Positions 50,788-58,984 of a DNA stretch of 64,000 nt are shown piece by piece; the first letter of the stretch is position 1, and every line of letters begins with the position of its first letter. A program made the translations under genes and the position numbers. The stretch covers positions 1-64,000 of the forward strand of contig NZ_JBJURJ010000024.1 in assembly GCF_046098205.1 (NCBI RefSeq), written 5' to 3'. The DNA comes from Paenibacillus_AR mesotrionivorans. GTDB taxonomy: Bacteria > Bacillota > Bacilli > Paenibacillales > NBRC-103111. The notes beneath the pieces are model-generated. The model did no database searches, was not told the DNA's origin, and saw nothing but the letters and a program-made list of their open reading frames with translations.

Positions 50788-51855
50788 TTACCGGGGACGA
50801 GGGCCTGAGCGGGCAAGAAGCCGTTTGCCATATGCCATAGGATTGCGGTAGGTCCGGTAAAATTCAGAGCTCATTCCGGCCTTGCGGAATGAATAACGCT
50901 GGTCTCTTCCGTTCATCTCGATGAATTTGACTCTCCCGTTCCGGTCTACGCCCATATCCAGCCCCAGATCGGCGAGACGGGGCAGGTGCCTGTCCAGACA
51001 GGCTGCGATGTGCAGGGAAACCCGGGCCACTGCCCTTGCCGTTTCCTCTGGAGGAAGCCCGCTGTTCTTGAAAAGAACGGAGCAGCGCTTCACGCTTCCT
51101 CCTTTGGCCACATTGGTCACATGACGTCCGGGCGCTGCCACTTTTCCTACCATGCCGGTAATCTGCCAGGCTCCTGAAAGCCCCTTCTGCACGGAAACCC
51201 GGATGTCGTAGGGCCTCCCCCTGTATTGGGCCAGCATCACCGCTTCCTGGATCAAATAAGGTTTGCCGGCGGTTACCCGGTGAACCAGCGCTCTGGCTTT
51301 GGGGCCGGATAACTTCTGCTGCTTTTTCCATTGGACCAGCCACAGGTCATGACCGGCACGGCTGAGCTTAACGATTCCGTCGCCTACACTGCCGCTGGCC
51401 GGTTTGATGAAGAGAGCGCCGTATTTATTCATGGTTTGGGCCAAGCGGGCGGAGGAATAAGCGAACGTATCGGGCAGATAAGGCTGCAGGCTCTTGTCCT
51501 TGGCCAGAATAGTGGCGATTTTGGTTTTGCTGTAGCGGTTCTTCCGGTTGAAGACCAGCGAGGAACGGGCCAGGCGGGTAAGCTTGGCGTTCATGCGGGG
51601 GCGGAGGGCCAGGTCCCGGTTATGGACAACCCGGGGAAGGGATCTGCGCTGCAGGAGGTAGCGGCGGCCGGAATAGGTATAGCCGGTGACGGAGCTTCCG
51701 GTAATGCGCCGGAGATTCATAAAAAAGGGAGGAGCCAGCTTCAGCTCCTTGGCGGCACGGTTGTACAGGTGAAGCTGCTCGTTGCCGGTATGGAGCGAGG
51801 GGAGACGCGCGAAGGTGTCGTCGTCCAGCAAGATGCCCACAGTTTTGTTCTTCAT
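50788..51855 (-). CDS. YheC/YheD-family ATP-grasp coat-associated protein (paralogue 1, lone)
   Basis: A 355-residue protein with an ATP-grasp core: ALFIKPASGSVGDGIVKL, YLIQEAVMLAQYRGRPYDIRVSVQ, LGLDMGVDRNGRVKFIEMNGRDQ. The final metal motif is E-M-N rather than the E-x-N-x-K/P-P seen in the other five paralogues. Family members are endospore coat-associated; enzymatically they look like amide/peptide ligases, but no substrate is known. ATG 51855 has GGAGG upstream. Behind its start lies a 92-bp tandem repeat array. Confidence 0.87.
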   Translation of the reverse strand: MKNKTVGILLDDDTFARLPSLHTGNEQLHLYNRAAKELKLAPPFFMNLRRITGSSVTGYTYSGRRYLLQRRSLPRVVHNRDLALRPRMNAKLTRLARSSLVFNRKNRYSKTKIATILAKDKSLQPYLPDTFAYSSARLAQTMNKYGALFIKPASGSVGDGIVKLSRAGHDLWLVQWKKQQKLSGPKARALVHRVTAGKPYLIQEAVMLAQYRGRPYDIRVSVQKGLSGAWQITGMVGKVAAPGRHVTNVAKGGSVKRCSVLFKNSGLPPEETARAVARVSLHIAACLDRHLPRLADLGLDMGVDRNGRVKFIEMNGRDQRYSFRKAGMSSEFYRTYRNPMAYGKRLLARSGPRPR

Positions 51856-51953
51856 CTAGGCTCAACCTCCAGGACCATCAGGGATTCTACAATGCTGTCC
51901 GGACAGCATATGCAGCGGAGGCATCAAGCTGAACGGCCCCCACCTACCCTCCC

Positions 51954-52363
51954 ACAACTTGGTCCGATGCCGGAGGCCAGATAAGTTGTGGGAGCTTCGA
52001 ATTTGGCAAAGCCAAATTGAAGGGGCTCCAGTGGAAGGGCATCAGACAACTTGGTCCGCTGCCGGAGGCTGGATAAGTTGTGGGAGCTTCGAATTTGGCA
52101 AAGCCAAATTGAAGGGGCTCCAGTGGAAGGGCATCAGACAACTTGGTCCGCTGCCGGAGGCTGGATAAGTTGTGGGAGCTTCGAATTTGGCAAAGCCAAA
52201 TTGAAGGGGCTCCAGTGGAAGGGCATCAGACAACTTGGTCCGATGCCGGAGGCCGGATAAGTTGTGGGAGCTTCGAATTTGGCAAAGCCAAATTGAAGGG
52301 GCTTCAGTGGAAGGGCATCAGACAACTTGGTCCGATGCCGGAGGCCGGATAAGTTGTGGGAGC
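51954..52363. repeat. 92-bp tandem repeat, four full copies plus a partial
   Basis: Units begin with ACAACTTGGTCCG at 51954, 52046, 52138, 52230 and 52322 (the last about 42 bases). Units 2 and 3 are identical; units 1 and 4 differ by a few bases. Each contains a perfect hairpin AATTTGGC-AAA-GCCAAATT and a second inverted repeat ACAACTT/AAGTTGT. Short ORFs through it are artefacts: 92 is not a multiple of 3. The last partial unit runs directly up to the PAP2 stop codon. Confidence 0.95.
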
Positions 52364-52996
52364 TTAGGCTGTCCGTGACAAACGCCGGTACAGCGCCAGA
52401 ACAATGGCGATCCAGCAGGCACTGGCGGCGTATCCCCCCAGTACATCGCTGGGGTAGTGGACCCCCAGGTAGATCCGGCTGAGCCCGATGGCTGCAATCA
52501 GGATACCGGCGGCAGCAAGCACCGCCGTCCTGCCGGCAACTCCCCGCAGATGCGGCCAAAGGAGCAAGGCCAGAAGACCGTACAGGCTGAAAGCAGCCAT
52601 GGAATGGCCGCTGGGAAAGCTGAACCCGGTGGCTTCCGCAAGCCGGTACACCTCAGGCCTTGGGCGGCGGAACAGATGTTTAAGCCCGGTATTCAGCAAG
52701 GCCGAGCCCAAGGCAATAAACGCGATAAGCCCAAGCTCCCGGCGGAGACCCAGCTTGCGGTACAGAAGGCCCATGATAGCAGCTGTCAACAGCACCAGCG
52801 GAAGGCCTGTCCCCATCCACGAAAGAAAAATCATACCCGGAGTGAGCCAAGGGGATTCCCACCCTTGAATCCGTGCTGCGACACGCTCGTCAAGGCCTGG
52901 AAACGCCTGGAGGCGGATAGCGGCGGCGATGGCGCCGAAGCAGCAGGCGGCAGCCAACGCCGCTGCCGGAAAACCGGTGGGGATGAGACGGCGCAT
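52364..52996 (-). CDS. PAP2-family lipid phosphatase
   Basis: A 210-residue membrane protein with the three PAP2 motifs KHLFRRPRP, PSGHSM and SRIYLGVHYPSDVLGG, each intact. It has about five or six helices. Such proteins dephosphorylate undecaprenyl diphosphate or phosphatidate at the outer membrane face. ATG 52996 is followed downstream by the 92-bp tandem repeats. Confidence 0.93.
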   Translation of the reverse strand: MRRLIPTGFPAAALAAACCFGAIAAAIRLQAFPGLDERVAARIQGWESPWLTPGMIFLSWMGTGLPLVLLTAAIMGLLYRKLGLRRELGLIAFIALGSALLNTGLKHLFRRPRPEVYRLAEATGFSFPSGHSMAAFSLYGLLALLLWPHLRGVAGRTAVLAAAGILIAAIGLSRIYLGVHYPSDVLGGYAASACWIAIVLALYRRLSRTA

Positions 52997-53077
52997 AAGT
53001 ATAGAGCTCCTTTCATAAGGCAGATCATATGCCCTCTAGGATATCGTATTGCGGCGGAGACCTGCAAGCATACGCCA

Positions 53078-53110
53078 AAACGCCCTTCCACAGTGTGGAA
53101 GGGCGCATTT
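53078..53110. terminator. Hairpin between two minus-strand genes
   Basis: Perfect 11-bp stem CGCCCTTCCAC/GTGGAAGGGCG with AGT loop. T-rich flanks on both sides (CATTTTG and, on the minus strand, TTTTGG). Confidence 0.7.
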
Positions 53111-53145
53111 TGTCATGAGTCTTTGGGTAGTCGGATACAAGAGAA

Positions 53146-53313
53146 TCAGCGGAACAGGTTCCACCATCTTTTTTTATTGCGGACACGAGTGCGGGTCAAT
53201 CTGGAGGAAAACGGTACAGATGCGGCGGCAGAGGAAGGGGTGGAGGCCGCCTTTTCCGGAGCGCCGGACAACAGCATCCGGAGTTCTTCCTGTGTTACGC
53301 CTTCTTTATCCAT
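53146..53313 (-). CDS. Small unknown protein (55 aa)
   Basis: The ORF from ATG 53313 is preceded by AAAGGGG ten bases upstream. The product begins MDKEGVTQEELRMLLSG, then a Ser/Ala-rich stretch, and ends in a basic tail with two tryptophans (RVRNKKRWWNLF). The tail could contact membrane or nucleic acid. I do not recognise a family. It has its own terminator. Confidence 0.55.
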   Translation of the reverse strand: MDKEGVTQEELRMLLSGAPEKAASTPSSAAASVPFSSRLTRTRVRNKKRWWNLFR

Positions 53314-53437
53314 AATCGTAAACGCCCCTTTGATTAAGGTATTTTCCAAATTGTAGCATGAAGCCTTGTCCTGCACATGGGAAAAAAGTCGTCATTTTTT
53401 TACCTATTTCGACCAGATAAAATTTCATTCCAGACAA

Positions 53438-53466
53438 TTGACTTGATGTATACATCTGTATACAAT
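53438..53466 (+). promoter_or_regulatory. Promoter with overlapping TGTATACA palindrome
   Basis: -35 TTGACT (53438-53443), 17-base spacer, -10 TACAAT (53461-53466). TGTATACA-TC-TGTATACA (53447-53464) occupies the spacer and the start of the -10. Each 8-mer is itself palindromic. A repressor bound here would block the promoter. It drives the 53530/YitT operon. Confidence 0.7.
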
Positions 53467-53529
53467 GGAGTATGAACATTTTCCCTCTCCCTGCTGCCCG
53501 GAGAATACCATCCTTTATAGAGGTGTATT

Positions 53530-53751
53530 ATGGCCGAAACCTACCGTAAATCGAAAGTTGAATCCTTCTGCCAACGACTGGAGGTCAGGATTCGGATCTT
53601 GAGAAGCCACTTGAAGCAAACGGATTTATCGGATAAGCATGACTTTCTGCAGGGGCAGCTGACCGCACTGGAGCTGGTGCTTCAAGAGTTGAATGTAGAG
53701 TTCGTGCTGAGCCAGACGAAGGAATCTAAGGAATCGGAGGAATCTTCATGA
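53530..53751 (+). CDS. Small helical protein upstream of YitT gene (73 aa)
   Basis: A charged, helical 73-residue protein: RKSKVESFCQRLEVRIRIL followed by QLTALELVLQELNVEF and a Ser/Glu tail. It looks like a short coiled coil or helical bundle. ATG 53530 follows TAGAGGTG. Its stop overlaps the YitT-family start (53748-53751), so the two are coupled. No function is known to me. Confidence 0.75.
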   Translation: MAETYRKSKVESFCQRLEVRIRILRSHLKQTDLSDKHDFLQGQLTALELVLQELNVEFVLSQTKESKESEESS

Positions 53752-54638
53752 CGGAAGGTCAAGCAGTACTTCAGCAACCCCGGCATGTCAGATTGACGAC
53801 TGCCAAGTTTCTGACCAGAATTCTATTACTTGTGATGGGAGCGGGGCTGGTTTCGGTAGCATTGGAAATATTTTTGGTGCCCAATGCCATTATTGACGGC
53901 GGCATCACCGGTATATCCATTATTACCTCTCACCTGACCGGCCTGCCCCTCGGTATATTTCTCTTCTTCTTCAATCTACCGTTTCTCTTCCTCGGTTATA
54001 AGCAAATCGGCAAAACCTTTGCCCTCTCCACGCTGTTCGGCGTAGCCATCATGTCCATCGGTACTTATTTTCTCCATCCAGTAAAGCCATTAACCATTGA
54101 TCCGCTTCTGGCAGCCGTATTTGGCGGTGTTATTCTCGGCGTGGGCGTCGGTCTGGTTATCCGGGTGGGCGGCTCTCTTGACGGCACCGAAATCGTCGCA
54201 ATCCTTCTCACCAAACGGCTTCCCTTCTCTGTAGGGGAATTTGTCATGTGCTTGAATATCTTCATTCTGGGCAGTGCCGGATTTGTGTTCGGTTGGGACC
54301 ATGCCATGTATTCGCTGATCGCTTATTTTATTGCCTATAAGATGATCGATATTACCATCGAAGGTTTTAATGAATCCAAGGCCGTGTGGGTGATCAGCGA
54401 TGATTACCGCGATATCGGGGAAGCCATTATGCGGCGGCTGGGCCGCGGTGTAACGTATATGAACGGGGAAGGCGGTTTTACCGGAGGCGCCAAAACCGTT
54501 ATCTTCTGCGTCATTACCCGGATCGAGGAAGCCAAGCTGAAGACTATCGTCGGAGAAATAGACAAGAATGCGTTTGTGGCCGTAGGCAATATCCATGACG
54601 TGCGCGGCGGCCGCTTCAAGAAGAAGGATATCCACTGA
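53748..54638 (+). CDS. YitT-family membrane protein (DUF161/DUF2179)
   Basis: A 296-residue protein with five or six helices in the first 210 residues (LVPNAIIDGGITGISIIT, GGVILGVGVGLVIRVGGSLDGTEI) and a C-terminal DUF2179 domain (GRGVTYMNGEGGFTGGAKTVIFCV). That arrangement is typical of YitT/YpjC/YqfU. Their transport role is unproven. It is the second gene of a two-gene operon with a good terminator. Confidence 0.93.
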   Translation: MTEGQAVLQQPRHVRLTTAKFLTRILLLVMGAGLVSVALEIFLVPNAIIDGGITGISIITSHLTGLPLGIFLFFFNLPFLFLGYKQIGKTFALSTLFGVAIMSIGTYFLHPVKPLTIDPLLAAVFGGVILGVGVGLVIRVGGSLDGTEIVAILLTKRLPFSVGEFVMCLNIFILGSAGFVFGWDHAMYSLIAYFIAYKMIDITIEGFNESKAVWVISDDYRDIGEAIMRRLGRGVTYMNGEGGFTGGAKTVIFCVITRIEEAKLKTIVGEIDKNAFVAVGNIHDVRGGRFKKKDIH

Positions 54639-54666
54639 TTTTTGCAGATGCATCCTGGATTTTCGC

Positions 54667-54702
54667 CAAAAAGGACAGGCCCCAATGGCCTGTCCTTTTG
54701 TT
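54667..54702 (+). terminator. Terminator of the YitT operon
   Basis: Stem AAAAAGGACAGGCC/GGCCTGTCCTTTT with a CCAAT-type loop. Confidence 0.9.
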
Positions 54703-54778
54703 TAGCCGAAAAGTGGCCCCGGCGCCCAAATGTATATGTCCGCCAACCAGGCTGAAAGAACTATTTCCCCGGAAATGA

Positions 54779-55252
54779 TTATGCGCTTGCCGGCTGCAGT
54801 CTTTTCTCAAAACACATACTGCTGTGACATTCCGTATAAGGCCCAAAACGCGGGATTTCGTAGTAGCCGTTTTTGGCGTAGAAGCGCAAGGATTCGGGCT
54901 GCTCCGGACCTGTCTCCAGCTTGATGATCCGGTAGCCGTCCTTTAGGGCATTCTCTTCAAGATGCCGCAGAATCAGCGCCGCCGCTCCGCTTCCCCGGTG
55001 AGGGCGCTCCACAAAAAAACGCTTCAGCTCCGCTTCTTCCCCTTCCAGGGGCCGGATGGCGCCGCAGCCGATGGGCATATCGCCCAGATAAGCAACAGCA
55101 AAGGAAATTTCCTGCACATGAGGATCGGAAAAATCCAGGGTAAAAATTTCTTCCGGCGGATAACGCTCGAGAAGCTCCTCATCTAAATTCCGGATCAGCT
55201 GATGCAGATGCGGATGGTCGTAGGATACGGAATGGACAGAAATAAGGGGCAT
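54779..55252 (-). CDS. GNAT acetyltransferase
   Basis: A 157-residue GNAT protein with ELKRFFVERPHRGSGAAALILRHLEENA (the acetyl-CoA loop R-G-S-G-A) and IKLETGPEQPESLRFYAKNGY. The layout is that of small-molecule or protein N-acetyltransferases; the substrate is unknown. ATG 55252 has AAAGGAAG upstream. It converges on the YitT operon. Confidence 0.88.
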   Translation of the reverse strand: MPLISVHSVSYDHPHLHQLIRNLDEELLERYPPEEIFTLDFSDPHVQEISFAVAYLGDMPIGCGAIRPLEGEEAELKRFFVERPHRGSGAAALILRHLEENALKDGYRIIKLETGPEQPESLRFYAKNGYYEIPRFGPYTECHSSMCFEKRLQPASA

Positions 55253-55399
55253 CGTTATCTTCCTTTCGCTCTAAGCGTGCCGCGCTGCCGCTTCAACGCA
55301 TTCTCGCGCAGGCGCAGCTTTTTCTCCCTATCATATCAAAAGTATCCGTAATAAGCTACGGAGTTTCTCCTCATTATTGGGTTTGGTATCCGGGGCCTC

Positions 55400-55447
55400 G
55401 TCCGGCGAGTTCGGACTCGGCTTCAGGCATCGCTTCACTTTTGGGGG
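55400..55447. repeat. Decayed copy of the CCCCCAAAAGT hairpin repeat
   Basis: The right half, GGCATCGCTTCACTTTTGGGGG-type sequence ending at 55447, matches the repeats at 17550 and 22671. The left arm has decayed. The remainder of 55253-55538 holds no gene. Confidence 0.6.
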
Positions 55448-55538
55448 TCCTTATATCCACTCCTGTCCAAGATTGGCGCTCCGGGCCTGCATAGAATGGT
55501 AGCGTAGTGACTCTACACGACCGAAGGAGGAGAGCGCA

Positions 55539-55856
55539 ATGGCAGGAAAGATTCGCATAGAGGATGTCCAGAAGCTCGTGGGCAAACAGGTGTATTGCTT
55601 GAAAAAGGATGGCAGCGTGGCTTCCGGCAAGCTTGTCCGCATCTCCAGCGGCGGCCGGCTCCATCTTCTCCAGAAAAAAGGCAAGGCCCGGACCAAAGCG
55701 GTTCTTCCGCTGGTGCTGTTCGACCTTCTGGCCATCGGCACTGGACCGTATGCGTATGGTGGATATGGTTATCCCGGTTACGGCTATGGCGGGGGCTTCG
55801 GAGGCGGTTTCGGTTATCCCGGCTACGGCTTCGGAGGCGGCTTCCCTTTCATTTAA
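55539..55856 (+). CDS. Gly/Tyr-rich tailed small protein
   Basis: A 105-residue protein from ATG 55539 with AAGGAGGAGAG upstream. The first ~60 residues (IEDVQKLVGKQVYCLKKDGS, SGKLVRISSGGRLHLLQKKG) look like a small beta-barrel. A short hydrophobic helix (AVLPLVLFDLLAIGTG) follows, then a tail of Gly, Tyr and Pro (YGYPGYGYGGGFGGGF). Gly/Tyr-rich tails are common among spore-surface and coat proteins of this group, but that assignment is inference. Confidence 0.75.
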   Translation: MAGKIRIEDVQKLVGKQVYCLKKDGSVASGKLVRISSGGRLHLLQKKGKARTKAVLPLVLFDLLAIGTGPYAYGGYGYPGYGYGGGFGGGFGYPGYGFGGGFPFI

Positions 55857-55991
55857 GGAACGCAGGCTGGCGGCTATCTGGCCGGCAGCCTTTCTTTTTC
55901 ATAGGGTCCTCCGGATTGACATGGTCGGGCAGGCATGTTTTCATAATAGCATGGTTCGAAGACTACATACGATTGATTGGAGGCAAGTCCC

Positions 55992-56654
55992 ATGTTTGCC
56001 AAACCGGAAGCGATGATCTTCGATATGGACGGCACGTTGTTCCAAACGGAGTCTCTGCTGATCCCTGCTTATCATGCCACATTTGATGAAATGCACAGAG
56101 AAGGCTCCTACACGGACGAAACGCCGGATGAAAACATTATTATTGGTTGCCTGGGGATGCTGCTGCCGGAAATTTGGCGCCGCGTGCTGCCTGATGCCAA
56201 TGAACAGGTCCGCCAGCGGGCGGATGAGCTTTTTGTGAGATATGAACTGGAGTATCTGGAAAAAGGGTATGGAGAGCTTTATCCCGGAGTGGCGGAAATT
56301 CTGAACCGGCTCAAAGCTTCGGGCATCCGCCTGTTTGTGGCCAGCAATGGCCTGGAGGGATATGTCCGGGGGGTTGCCCGGATGAAGGGCATCACCCCAT
56401 TGTTTGAGGAGCTGTACAGCGCAGGGGAGCATCAGACCTCCTCCAAGGTGGATCTGGTCCGGCTTTTGCTGGAGCGCCACAACCTCCGTGATGCCTGGAT
56501 GGTGGGCGACCGTTCCTCCGACGTGGAGGCGGGGCTGAAGAATAATCTCACGGTCATCGGCTGCGACTATGCCGGTTTTGGTGACGGCTCCGAGCTGGAC
56601 GGCTCCCATGTGCGCATCCGCAGCTTTGCGGAGCTGCCGGATCTGTATGCTTGA
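55992..56654 (+). CDS. HAD-family hydrolase (phosphoglycolate-phosphatase-like)
   Basis: A 220-residue HAD phosphatase with motif I DMDGTLFQTES, motif II FVASNGL (S/T-N), and motif III/IV MVGDRSSDVEAG; the helical cap lies between I and II. The substrate is unknown. ATG 55992 has GGAGG eight bases upstream; the longer TTG start at 55977 lacks a site. It ends before a strong terminator and converges on the YheC/D cluster. Confidence 0.9.
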   Translation: MFAKPEAMIFDMDGTLFQTESLLIPAYHATFDEMHREGSYTDETPDENIIIGCLGMLLPEIWRRVLPDANEQVRQRADELFVRYELEYLEKGYGELYPGVAEILNRLKASGIRLFVASNGLEGYVRGVARMKGITPLFEELYSAGEHQTSSKVDLVRLLLERHNLRDAWMVGDRSSDVEAGLKNNLTVIGCDYAGFGDGSELDGSHVRIRSFAELPDLYA

Positions 56655-56684
56655 GGAAAACCAACTCCATATCGCGTGTATGGC

Positions 56685-56727
56685 AAAAGCAGGACCTTCG
56701 GTGGTAAACCGGTGGTCCTGCTTTTTT
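56685..56727. terminator. Terminator between HAD gene and YheC/D cluster
   Basis: Stem AAAAGCAGGACC/GGTCCTGCTTTT with a T6 tail on the plus strand; the A4 flank also permits minus-strand use. Confidence 0.88.
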
Positions 56728-56759
56728 GAATAGGATGATGCTTCCTAAGCACTCTCGGG

Positions 56760-57863
56760 CTAGCCGTTCTGGCGCTTATAGAGATACAGGGCATATTCCA
56801 GTGGCCGCTCGATGGCCTTCTGATAGATATCCTTGTTGCCAATGCGGGCGAAAACCTCCCGGGCGGGCTTGGGATTGATCTCCAGGAGCCATACCTTGCC
56901 CCGTTCGTCAATGGCAATATCCAGAGCCAGCTCGCACAAGGAGCCGAATTGCTTCTCCAGATGCTCTGCCGTCAGAAAGGCCAGTCGTTCCATATCGCCG
57001 GTGATGGTCTTCACCCGGGCTGCGGAGCCAAACCTGGCCCGCAGCAGCTTTTCCGTGGGAACGGCGGAGCCCCCTCCGTGCAGGTTGGAGGTAACGCTGT
57101 GCCTGGCCCCGATGCGGCCGGCGCTGCCGGTGACCTTCCATTGCCCGGTGCCGTCCTTTTGGATCAGGAGCCGGAAATCATGAATCCGCCCGTCCTTCAG
57201 CGCAATCCGGATTCCCTGCTGGACCAGGTATCGGGGATACAGCTTCCACCTGCCCAGTCGGGTGCCCAGTTGGGTGCGGGAAACGGTGAAGGGGGCGATG
57301 ATCTTGCGGCTTTTTTCCCTGCCCTGGACCCGGAGATTCCCGTTTTCCAGACGCTCGATCCGCAGGATCCCCCGCCCGCCTGTGCCGTCAATGGGCTTCA
57401 CATAGACCAGTCCATGATGGTCCAGCATATGGAGAATATCTGAAGGATTCTGATACTGGGCCGTTTCCGGCAAATAAGGCTTCAGCCGGCGGTTCCGGCT
57501 GAGATTTTGATGCATGCTCCACTTGTGCACCAACGGGCGGCTCATGTATAGAAGCTGGGGATGCTCCGCCCGGAACTTGCGCAGGAGAGGAAACCGGTAA
57601 TTCCGCTGGTAGCGGCACCGGTCATACACAATATCCGGGAAGTCGGAGAGCTTCCGTTCCCATTTGTTAAGCTCCTTGTTATATACCCACGCGCGGAGCT
57701 GCTTGCCGTCCGGAGTTACATCCTCGGGGGTAAAGACAAACAGCTCCAGCCCGATTTTGTCGGCAGTATGGCTCAGCTTGCGGAAATATGACAACTCTTC
57801 GATCCTGCCGCCGTCAAGATACAGGGTCATGACGCCCAGAGTAGGAGTCGGCATACGGATCAC
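56760..57863 (-). CDS. YheC/YheD-family ATP-grasp coat-associated protein (paralogue 2, short form)
   Basis: A 367-residue protein of the short type, lacking the N-terminal barrel domain. ATP-grasp landmarks: LVYVKPIDGTGGRGILRIER, YLVQQGIRIALKDGRIHDFR, SVTSNLHGGGSAVP and LALDIAIDERGKVWLLEINPKP, the last giving the Mg-binding E and N. It starts by ATGA overlap with the preceding gene (57860-57863) and is the last of the cluster. Confidence 0.9.
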   Translation of the reverse strand: MIRMPTPTLGVMTLYLDGGRIEELSYFRKLSHTADKIGLELFVFTPEDVTPDGKQLRAWVYNKELNKWERKLSDFPDIVYDRCRYQRNYRFPLLRKFRAEHPQLLYMSRPLVHKWSMHQNLSRNRRLKPYLPETAQYQNPSDILHMLDHHGLVYVKPIDGTGGRGILRIERLENGNLRVQGREKSRKIIAPFTVSRTQLGTRLGRWKLYPRYLVQQGIRIALKDGRIHDFRLLIQKDGTGQWKVTGSAGRIGARHSVTSNLHGGGSAVPTEKLLRARFGSAARVKTITGDMERLAFLTAEHLEKQFGSLCELALDIAIDERGKVWLLEINPKPAREVFARIGNKDIYQKAIERPLEYALYLYKRQNG

Positions 57864-58984
57864 CTGCTCTTTTTTCGGGATTTGGCCATAAATTGGCTGT
57901 ATTCGATCAGACGCTCCAGCGAACGTTTGCGGATATCCGGCTCGTCAAACTTCATCGGACGGGAGTTGGCCTCAAAAAACCAGATTTGTCCGGTGGTATC
58001 CACACCCAAATCCATGGACATTTCGCCAAGGGAATGGCCGGAGGCCTTCTCGATTTGTCGCGCAATGGATAAGGCGGAGATTCTGGCCTTGAACAAGGTA
58101 TGGCGGGCGGCCTCCGGTCCCAGAGCGGCGGTCAGCACCGTTTCGGGCTGATGGATGGAGCCGCCTCTGGGAACATGGGTGGTAATGGAGGATTTCCCGG
58201 CTACCCGGGCGCCGATCCCCGACAGGCTCCATTCCCCTTGGCCGTTCTTCTGCACCAGCACCCGCAAATCGAAGGGACGGTCCTCGTACCGGGCCAGCTC
58301 AATGCCCTGCTGCACGATGTATTCCTCCGCCCCGGCCTGCCCCTTGACGGAGCTCCATAAGCGGGGGAAAGCCGGATAGGAGGTGGCTTTGCTGTTTTTG
58401 GTGGCCTGCACCCGCAGCACAAAGGCATCGGGTTTGGTTTTGCTCCGTTCCACCCGCATAATACCTGCTCCAGCCTTGCCCTTCACCGGCTTCAGGTAGA
58501 CCACCGGGAAGAGGGCCAGCATGGCTTCCAGATCGGAAGGTCCGAAGAGTCGCCTGGTGGACGGCACATACTTGCGGGTCTGCTTGGATTTGTTCAGCCA
58601 TTCGAACAAGGTCCATTTGTAGAAAAAGGAGGGATTGAACAGCCGGACACGGGAGTGCTTCAAGCAAGCCTTCAGAAGCTGCTGCACCTCTGGACGCTGT
58701 TCCTCCTTGCGGTTGGGGATCCGGTTATAGATAACCTGCGGAAACGGGAAGCTTCCCTGGCTCCATGAGCGGCTTTCGGAATGGTATTGAAACCCGTTGA
58801 TGCGTTTTTGTCCCAGCTTCACGTCTGTTACCCTCGTTACATACACCATCATCCCGCGCTCCCGGCCGGTTTTGATCAGATCGATAAAATTCTGGTGGTT
58901 GCCCCGGAAAGGGCGCTTCTCATCCTCCACCGTCAATATCGCCATGACCTGCTGCGGGGAGCCGTCATGAAGCACAATGCCCAT
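57860..58984 (-). CDS. YheC/YheD-family ATP-grasp coat-associated protein (paralogue 3, short form)
   Basis: A 374-residue paralogue with VYLKPVKGKAGAGIMRVER, YIVQQGIELARYEDRPFDLR, ITTHVPRGGSI and SMDLGVDTTGQIWFFEANSRPM. The last motif keeps E-x-N. It abuts the stop of the gene before it exactly (58984/58985) and overlaps the next by four bases, so all are read from one message. Substrate unknown. Confidence 0.9.
   Translation of the reverse strand: MGIVLHDGSPQQVMAILTVEDEKRPFRGNHQNFIDLIKTGRERGMMVYVTRVTDVKLGQKRINGFQYHSESRSWSQGSFPFPQVIYNRIPNRKEEQRPEVQQLLKACLKHSRVRLFNPSFFYKWTLFEWLNKSKQTRKYVPSTRRLFGPSDLEAMLALFPVVYLKPVKGKAGAGIMRVERSKTKPDAFVLRVQATKNSKATSYPAFPRLWSSVKGQAGAEEYIVQQGIELARYEDRPFDLRVLVQKNGQGEWSLSGIGARVAGKSSITTHVPRGGSIHQPETVLTAALGPEAARHTLFKARISALSIARQIEKASGHSLGEMSMDLGVDTTGQIWFFEANSRPMKFDEPDIRKRSLERLIEYSQFMAKSRKKSR

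Noticed and set aside
51959..52352. Overlapping short ORFs with near-identical peptides on both strands.
   Set aside because: They are read-through of the 92-bp tandem repeat. The unit is not a multiple of three, there are no ribosome sites, and all frames are open because of the repeat composition.
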